64,000 nucleotides of DNA from assembly GCF_010686705.1 (NCBI RefSeq), contig NZ_JAAGWY010000005.1, positions 186,001 through 250,000 of the forward strand, written 5' to 3'. The stretch's first letter is position 1. Every line of letters starts with the position of its first letter. Below are positions 59,272 to 64,000 of this stretch, in pieces. Made by a program: the position numbers and the translations under genes. Under the pieces are notes generated by a model. It was not told the DNA's origin and searched no databases. It saw nothing but the letters and a program-made list of their open reading frames with translations. The stretch comes from Leifsonia tongyongensis (GTDB lineage Bacteria; Actinomycetota; Actinomycetes; Actinomycetales; Microbacteriaceae).

Positions 59272-60207
59272 ATGAATTCAGTGTCTGAGACAAATCGCGA
59301 CGACGTGGACTGGGCGACCGCAGCCGAGCAGTCCTCCGAAGACGATGAGGCGCAGACCGGTAACGTTCTGGCCTCTCAGGAGGACTCGGTCGACCCGGCC
59401 GAGCACGAGGCCCTTCACATCGTGGCAGAGGACGGAACCGAGATCGACCTCGACGCCGTGCTCGACGCCATGGCGGAGGCGGTCGACCCCGAGGCCGACC
59501 GCGTTGTGGACGAAGCTCTCGAAGTCGACTCTGCCGAAGAGGCCGAGGCCGCGGTCGAGGCCGTCGAAGACGAAGAGGCCAGCCCGGTCGACCCGTACGA
59601 AGAATTCCGCGCCGAGCTTCGCAGCAAGCCGGGCAAGTGGTACGTCATCCACTCCTACGCCGGCTTCGAGCGCCGCGTGAAGTCCAACATCGAGAACCGC
59701 ATGATCTCGATGTCGATGGAGGACTTCATCTTCCAGGTCGAGGTTCCGATGGAAGACGTGGTCGAGATCAAGAACGGCCAGCGCAAGATGGTCAACCGCG
59801 TGCGCATCCCCGGCTATGTGCTGGTGCGCATGGACCTGAACGAAGACAGCTGGTCGGTCATCCGTCACACTCCGGGCGTCACGGGCTTCGTCGGCAACTC
59901 GCACAACCCCACGCCGCTGCGCTTCGAAGAGGCGTTCTCCATGCTCAAGAGCCTCGTCCAGATCCAGGAGGCCCCGGCCGCCAAGGGTGGCGGCACGAAG
60001 GGTGGCAAGGCTGCGGCTCGCGTCATCCCCGCAGAGATCGACTTCGAGATCGGCGAGACGATCACCATCAAGGAAGGGTCGTTCGCCGGCCTTCCCGGTT
60101 CGATCAGCGAGATCAAGCCCGAGAGCGGCAAACTCACGGTCCTCGTCTCGCTCTTCGAGCGCGAGACCCCCGTCGAGCTCAGCTTCGACCAGGTCACCAA
60201 GCTCTGA
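59272..60207 (+). CDS. nusG: transcription antitermination factor NusG
   Basis: A 311-residue NusG with an acidic N-terminal extension (residues 1-115, rich in Asp/Glu), then the NGN domain from KWYVIHSYAGFERRVKSNIENR, and a C-terminal KOW domain (FEIGETITIKEGSFAGLPGSISEI). The extension length is usual in actinobacteria. ATG at 59272; GTG at 59281 also fits. Acts with RNA polymerase in elongation and termination. Confidence 0.96.
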   Translation: MNSVSETNRDDVDWATAAEQSSEDDEAQTGNVLASQEDSVDPAEHEALHIVAEDGTEIDLDAVLDAMAEAVDPEADRVVDEALEVDSAEEAEAAVEAVEDEEASPVDPYEEFRAELRSKPGKWYVIHSYAGFERRVKSNIENRMISMSMEDFIFQVEVPMEDVVEIKNGQRKMVNRVRIPGYVLVRMDLNEDSWSVIRHTPGVTGFVGNSHNPTPLRFEEAFSMLKSLVQIQEAPAAKGGGTKGGKAAARVIPAEIDFEIGETITIKEGSFAGLPGSISEIKPESGKLTVLVSLFERETPVELSFDQVTKL

Positions 60208-60223
60208 CACGATTTTCAGTTCA

Positions 60224-60251
60224 CCGGGTCTCGGAAAGGCCGAGAGACCGG
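60224..60251 (+). promoter_or_regulatory. stem-loop in rplK leader, possible L1-binding site
   Basis: CCGGGTCTCGG (60224-60234) can pair with CCGAGAGACCGG (60240-60251) with a small bulge, in the nusG-rplK gap. Ribosomal protein L1 is known to repress the L11 operon by binding its leader; whether this hairpin is that site is inference. Confidence 0.35.
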
Positions 60252-60306
60252 GAGAGCGGACCGGGTTCGCCCGTGAAGCTCGAATACCCACAAAGAAGGA
60301 AGAAAC

Positions 60307-60738
60307 ATGGCACCGAAGAAGAAGGTAACTGGTCTGATCAAACTTCAGATCAACGCCGGCGCCGCCAACCCTGCACCGCCTATCGGCCCGGCGCTCGGTC
60401 AGCACGGCGTGAACATCATGGAGTTCTGCAAGGCGTACAACGCGGCCACCGAGTCGCAGCGCGGCAACGTCATCCCGGTTGAGATCACCGTGTACGAGGA
60501 CCGCTCGTTCACGTTCATCCTGAAGACGCCGCCGGCCGCCGAGCTCATCAAGAAGGCTGCAGGCGTCGCCAAGGGGTCCGGCACTCCGCACACCGTCAAG
60601 GTCGCGAAGCTCAGCCAGGAGCAGGTCCGTTCGATCGCCGAGCAGAAGATGGTCGACCTGAACGCGAACGACATCGACGCCGCGTCGAAGATCATCGCCG
60701 GCACCGCCCGCTCCATGGGCATCACGGTCGAGGGCTGA
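60307..60738 (+). CDS. rplK: 50S ribosomal protein L11
   Basis: A 143-residue L11: [29 protein letters not shown] and [19 protein letters not shown] at the N-terminus, [26 protein letters not shown] in the RNA-binding C-terminus. ATG with AGAAGGAAGAAAC ahead. Binds 23S rRNA at the GTPase centre. Confidence 0.98.
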
Positions 60739-60825
60739 GCCTAACCGGCTCACCTCCCACCAAGGAAACACGTGGCAGAGCCAGCCAGGCTCATCCAGAC
60801 CACAATCTCGAATCAGGAGAAACAC

Positions 60826-61515
60826 ATGGCACAGAAGTCCAAGGCTTACCGGGCCGCGGCCGAGAAGATCGAACCCGGAAAGTACTACACCCCCAGCGAA
60901 GCTGTCGAACTCGCACGCGAGACAGGCTCCGCCAAGTTCAACTCGACCGTCGAGGTCGCCCTCAAGCTCGGCGTCGACCCGCGCAAGGCGGACCAGATGG
61001 TCCGCGGTACCGTCATTCTTCCTCACGGTACCGGCAAGACCGCGCGCGTCATCGTGTTCGCGACCGGCCCCGCAGCCGAAGCCGCGATCGCTGCAGGCGC
61101 TGACGAGGTCGGCGGCGCCGAACTCATCGAGAAGGTCGCCGGCGGTTACACCTCGTTCGACGCTGCGGTCTCGACCCCGGAGCTCATGGGCCAGGTCGGC
61201 CGTCTCGGTAAGGTCCTCGGTCCCCGTGGCCTCATGCCGAACCCGAAGACCGGTACGGTCACGCCCGACGTCGCGAAGGCCGTCTCCGACATCAAGGGCG
61301 GAAAGATCGAGTTCCGCGTCGACAAGCACTCCAACGTGCACTTCGTCGTCGGCAAGGCCGGCTTCACCTCCGAGCAGCTGAACGACAACCTGCGCGCAGC
61401 GCTCGAAGAGGTCGTTCGACTGAAGCCGTCCGCTTCGAAGGGCCGGTACATCCAGAAGGGCGCCGTGTCGACCACGTTCGGCCCCGGCATCCCCCTCGAC
61501 GTCAACGCGATCTAG
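60826..61515 (+). CDS. rplA: 50S ribosomal protein L1
   Basis: A 229-residue L1: [43 protein letters not shown], the [19 protein letters not shown] signature and [18 protein letters not shown] at 60826 was chosen over GTG at 60772 because AGGAG precedes it and the family starts there. Binds 23S rRNA and its own mRNA. Terminator follows. Confidence 0.97.
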   Translation: MAQKSKAYRAAAEKIEPGKYYTPSEAVELARETGSAKFNSTVEVALKLGVDPRKADQMVRGTVILPHGTGKTARVIVFATGPAAEAAIAAGADEVGGAELIEKVAGGYTSFDAAVSTPELMGQVGRLGKVLGPRGLMPNPKTGTVTPDVAKAVSDIKGGKIEFRVDKHSNVHFVVGKAGFTSEQLNDNLRAALEEVVRLKPSASKGRYIQKGAVSTTFGPGIPLDVNAI

Positions 61516-61528
61516 TCGCAACCACGTC

Positions 61529-61564
61529 GCGAAGGCCCGCTCCTCTCGGGGGCGGGCCTTTCGC
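61529..61564 (+). terminator. terminator after rplA
   Basis: GCGAAGGCCCGC (61529-61540) and GCGGGCCTTTCGC (61552-61564) form a stem of 12 pairs with one bulge, 14 bases after the stop codon. Right arm ends CCTTTCGC. Confidence 0.8.
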
Positions 61565-61573
61565 ATGCCCGAA

Positions 61574-61609
61574 AGTGCCACTGGTAGTGCCGCTACCGGT
61601 AGTGGTACT
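61574..61609. promoter_or_regulatory. MerR-type dyad operator
   Basis: AGTGCCACT (61574-61582) and AGTGGTACT (61601-61609) face each other (8 of 9 pairs) around CTACCGGTAG (61593-61602), a perfect 10-base palindrome, ending nine bases before the MerR gene. MerR activators bind such dyads between -35 and -10. Confidence 0.55.
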
Positions 61610-61617
61610 ATCACTGC

Positions 61618-62244
61618 ATGGTCATCACGGAACTCGCAGAACTCTCCGGCACCCCGGCAGCCACGATCAAGTACTACGTGCGCGAAGGTCTCCTGCCGGC
61701 GGGGGAGCGCGTCGGGGGCAACCGGACGGAATACGACGACTCCCACGCACACCGCCTGAGGCTCATCCGGGCGATGCTCGAAGTCGGCAAGCTCTCGATC
61801 GGCTCGATCTCGAGCGTGCTCGCCGCGCTCGACGATCCGGATGCGCCGATCGTACACACCTTCGACATCGCCCAGCGTGCGTTGTCCCGCGACTCCGTGA
61901 CGGGTGTCTCGCAGGGCTCCGCCCCGGCGCTCGAGCGCATCGATGGGGTGATCGATCGCGCCGGTTGGGGCGACTGCGGCGACAATCCCGGCCGCGAGAT
62001 CGCCGCCCGGGTGGTCGATGCGTTCGACCGTGCCGGCTATCCGCTCCCGGACTCCTATCTCGACGCCTATGCGGCGGCGGCGCAACACGTGGCCGAGGCC
62101 GACCTGGGCGCCATCGCCGAGCTCGACGATCCGACCGATATGGCCGAACTCATGGTCGTCGGAACCGTGCTCGGCGACGCCCTCTCCTCGGGCCTGCGCC
62201 GTATCGCGCAGGCCTACGTCACAACTGAAAGGCGCATCTCATGA
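61618..62244 (+). CDS. MerR-family transcriptional regulator
   Basis: A 208-residue regulator. N-terminal MerR winged helix: MVITELAELSGTPAATIKYYVREGLLPAG, then RTEYDDSHAHRLRLIRAMLEV and a linker helix. The C-terminal about 120 residues form an effector domain without the metal-binding cysteines of metal sensors (one Cys at GWGDCGD), so a small organic ligand is more likely. Stop overlaps the membrane protein start. Confidence 0.9.
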   Translation: MVITELAELSGTPAATIKYYVREGLLPAGERVGGNRTEYDDSHAHRLRLIRAMLEVGKLSIGSISSVLAALDDPDAPIVHTFDIAQRALSRDSVTGVSQGSAPALERIDGVIDRAGWGDCGDNPGREIAARVVDAFDRAGYPLPDSYLDAYAAAAQHVAEADLGAIAELDDPTDMAELMVVGTVLGDALSSGLRRIAQAYVTTERRIS

Positions 62245-63233
62245 AAGCCGTCTTCGCGTGGCACCGTCCGTTGATGACGGTCGCGGCGCTCATGGTGGTC
62301 TGTGCCGCCGTCTGCCTCGTCGGGCTCGTATTCGACCACCGCGTCGTGACCGGCGTGGACACCTGGCTGAAACCGCTGAAGTTCTCGATCTCGATCTTCC
62401 TCTACAGCGTCACCTGGGCCTGGCTGATCGCTCACCTGCCGCGCTGGCGCCGGTTCGCCCACACCGTCGGAACGGTGATCGCCGTCGCCCTGATCGTCGA
62501 GCAGATCGCGATCGTCGGGGCGGCGGCGGCCGGGACGACGAGCCACTTCAACGTCAGCACCCCGTTCGCCACGACCGTCTGGACGATCATGGCCACCTCC
62601 ATCACGACTCTCTACGTGTGTACGTTCCTGACGACCATCGCCGTGTTCTTTCTGAAGCTGCCGACGGCGTCGACCACCTTCGCCGTGCGCGTGGGCGCCG
62701 TCATCGCCCTCATCGGCATGGGGCTCGCATACCTGATGACGAGCCCGACGGCCCAGCAGTTGTCGAACTTCCAGGGGATCGCCGGCGCGCACACGGTGGG
62801 GCTTCCGGATGGCGGACCCGGCCTTCCGCTCCTCGGCTGGAGCACGGTCGGAGGCGACCTGCGCATCCCGCATTTCGTCGGGATGCACGCCTTGCAGCTG
62901 CTCCCGCTCTTCGCGATCCTCCTGGGCTGGCTCGGCCGGCGGTGGAGCCTGCTCGCCGACGACCGCGTGCGGCTGCGTCTCGTCGTCGTCGCGGCACTCG
63001 TCTACATCGCGGTGCTCGCGTTGGTCACGTTCCAGGCACTGGCCGGCCAGTCGATCGTGCATCCGGCCGGGGTGTTCCTCGTCGGCGGCTGGCTGATCGC
63101 GGCCCTCGCCGTCGCCCTCGGCGCCGGTGTGTTGCTCGCCCAGCCCCGTGCATCCGCCCCCGCCCCTGTCGCCCCCGTCCCCGCCCCCTTAACGAAGGCG
63201 AGTGTCGCCGCTACCGCCGAGAATCACCGCTGA
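62241..63233 (+). CDS. polytopic membrane protein
   Basis: A 330-residue protein with about eight helices (LMTVAALMVVCAAVCLVGLVF; FSISIFLYSVTWAWLIAHL; TVIAVALIVEQIAIVGAAA and others), His-containing loops (PHFVGMHALQLLP) and a Pro/Ala-rich C-terminal tail. ATG overlaps the MerR stop (ATGA), so it is the likely MerR-controlled gene. Family unknown to me; the paired His/Glu positions are compatible with a metal or cofactor, unproven. Confidence 0.8.
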   Translation: MKAVFAWHRPLMTVAALMVVCAAVCLVGLVFDHRVVTGVDTWLKPLKFSISIFLYSVTWAWLIAHLPRWRRFAHTVGTVIAVALIVEQIAIVGAAAAGTTSHFNVSTPFATTVWTIMATSITTLYVCTFLTTIAVFFLKLPTASTTFAVRVGAVIALIGMGLAYLMTSPTAQQLSNFQGIAGAHTVGLPDGGPGLPLLGWSTVGGDLRIPHFVGMHALQLLPLFAILLGWLGRRWSLLADDRVRLRLVVVAALVYIAVLALVTFQALAGQSIVHPAGVFLVGGWLIAALAVALGAGVLLAQPRASAPAPVAPVPAPLTKASVAATAENHR

Positions 63234-63268
63234 AGCGGGTCATCTCGACGTGAGCGGCGACACTCGCC
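63197..63268. repeat. 16-base inverted repeat around the membrane-protein stop
   Basis: GGCGAGTGTCGCCGCT (63197-63212) and AGCGGCGACACTCGCC (63253-63268) are exact inverted copies 40 bases apart. The left arm lies within the coding end. May act as a terminator between convergent genes. Confidence 0.65.
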
Positions 63269-63283
63269 GTTCGGTGCGGCCGC

Positions 63284-64000
63284 TTAGCGGCGCGCGCGGA
63301 GCAGTTCGGCGACGTGGATGGCGTCGCCTTCGGGCGCGGTCGACTTGCGGTCGGGGCGTGCGGCGAACAGGTAGATCAGCCCGGTGCCGGCGACGATGCC
63401 GAGACCGATCAGCACGATCCAGTCGTTCAGGAACACACCGGTGTGACCCGGCCACGCGAGCAGGATCATCGCGAAGATCCCGTAGGCGAGGGCGATCACG
63501 TTGACCGTGAAACCGGCCTTGCCCAGATTGAACGGGCCGGCAGGCTTCCATCCCTTGACGCGCTGCCGCAGCGAGGCGAGCACGACCGACTGGAACGCCA
63601 CGTAGATGCCGAGCACGGCGAACGAGGTGATCTGGGTGAGCAGCTCGGGGGGCCCGGCGTAGATGATCACGCAGATCAGGAGCGGGATGACGCAGGCGAC
63701 GATCAGGGCGTTGGTCGGAACCTTGCTGCGCGGCGACACCTTCGCGAGCCACTTGTGCCCGGGGACCATCCCGTCACGTGCGAACGAGAACAGCAGGCGG
63801 CTGGCGGCCGCCTGGAGGCTCAGCACGCAGGACAGGAATGCGGTGAGCGCGACGATGAGGAAGATCTTCGCGCCGACATCGCCGAGTGCGGCCTGCAGAA
63901 TCCCGGGGATCGGGTCGGCGTCCTTGCCGTTCACGATGGACTGCAGGTCGGGGGCGGCCATGACGTAGCCACCGAACGCGAACAGCGACGAGACGCCGCC
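63284..64000 (-). CDS. APC-family amino acid permease (partial)
   Basis: C-terminal 239 codons of an amino acid/polyamine/organocation permease, cut by the window edge; the frame stays open to 64000. Helices include ALGDVGAKIFLIVALTAFLSCVL, LIVACVIPLLICVIIYAGP, ITSFAVLGIYVAFQSVVLASL, VIALAYGIFAMILLAWPG and WIVLIGLGIVAGTGLIYLFA. The AASRLLFSFARDGMVPGHKWLAKVSP loop is typical of APC transporters. Substrate not predictable from this part. Confidence 0.88.
   Translation of the reverse strand, partial: GGVSSLFAFGGYVMAAPDLQSIVNGKDADPIPGILQAALGDVGAKIFLIVALTAFLSCVLSLQAAASRLLFSFARDGMVPGHKWLAKVSPRSKVPTNALIVACVIPLLICVIIYAGPPELLTQITSFAVLGIYVAFQSVVLASLRQRVKGWKPAGPFNLGKAGFTVNVIALAYGIFAMILLAWPGHTGVFLNDWIVLIGLGIVAGTGLIYLFAARPDRKSTAPEGDAIHVAELLRARR

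Noticed and set aside
59278-62088. 936-codon minus-strand open frame over nusG-rplK-rplA
   Set aside because: Purely antisense to well identified genes; long antisense frames are expected in high-GC DNA with G/C third positions. Sequence is low complexity (Arg/Asp/Leu) without domains.
1-64000. CRISPR array or rRNA operon
   Set aside because: No regularly spaced direct repeats of CRISPR length and no rRNA-like sequence were seen.

Overview
The window comes from a high-GC Gram-positive actinobacterium, most likely a member of Microbacteriaceae. The main support is the right third, a conserved actinobacterial chromosomal block: a HadA/HadB-type dehydratase pair and murB, an aspartate aminotransferase, tRNA-Trp(CCA), then secE-nusG-rplK-rplA. 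There are many GTG/TTG starts and 1-4 base gene overlaps. No transposase, integrase, CRISPR array or rRNA was recognised.

Layout. (1) 1-6100: an ECF sigma factor with its anti-sigma-like partner, two small lipoproteins, a DUF2975 membrane protein with its XRE regulator behind a TTATCGAT palindrome, and small membrane proteins, one with a SHOCT tail. (2) 6179-16046: a catabolic cluster read in one direction. It holds an HTH-cupin regulator, two family III CoA-transferases, an MHS-type transporter, an FAD oxidoreductase, a crotonase, a DapA-family aldolase/dehydratase, an SDR without the YxxxK residues, and an aldehyde dehydrogenase. The substrate is unknown. (3) 16366-23934: redox-stress genes. 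These include a medium-chain quinone reductase, a divergent rclA/rclR-like pair, a TetR regulator opposite an AhpD-like protein, a PEP-mutase/isocitrate-lyase family enzyme, an NfsB-like nitroreductase, and a YjbR protein. (4) 24264-31293: a phosphoketolase, a sugar ABC importer (binding lipoprotein and two permeases) and an alcohol-dehydrogenase-like protein.

(5) 31476-45744: an accessory island. It contains unknown three-gene and two-gene divergent operons around a metallophosphoesterase, membrane proteins, a beta-flower-like protein with an Ile-Pro repeat tail, decayed short transmembrane frames, a DUF3892 protein, a HIRAN-TPR-like protein, and at its right end a complete ABC three-component (ABC-3C) conflict system whose effector carries a Cap4/DUF4297-like nuclease signature.

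(6) 46083-64000: a tiny gene for a 27-residue peptide ending in CxxCQ, with its own promoter, operators and terminator, and a 70-base hairpin after it. Then come hadA/hadB-murB, two ABC-2 export systems, a PspC protein divergent from a PspC-histidine kinase/LuxR response regulator pair, a DUF559-type nuclease gene bracketed by a short palindromic repeat, aspC, tRNA-Trp, the secE-nusG-rplK-rplA block, a MerR regulator with a membrane protein, and a truncated APC permease at the right edge.

A shared 13-base word, TGGACGAAATAGT, occurs at three separated places: before the AhpD-like gene, before the phosphoketolase, and in the 36.8 kb intergenic region. This suggests a local regulon.
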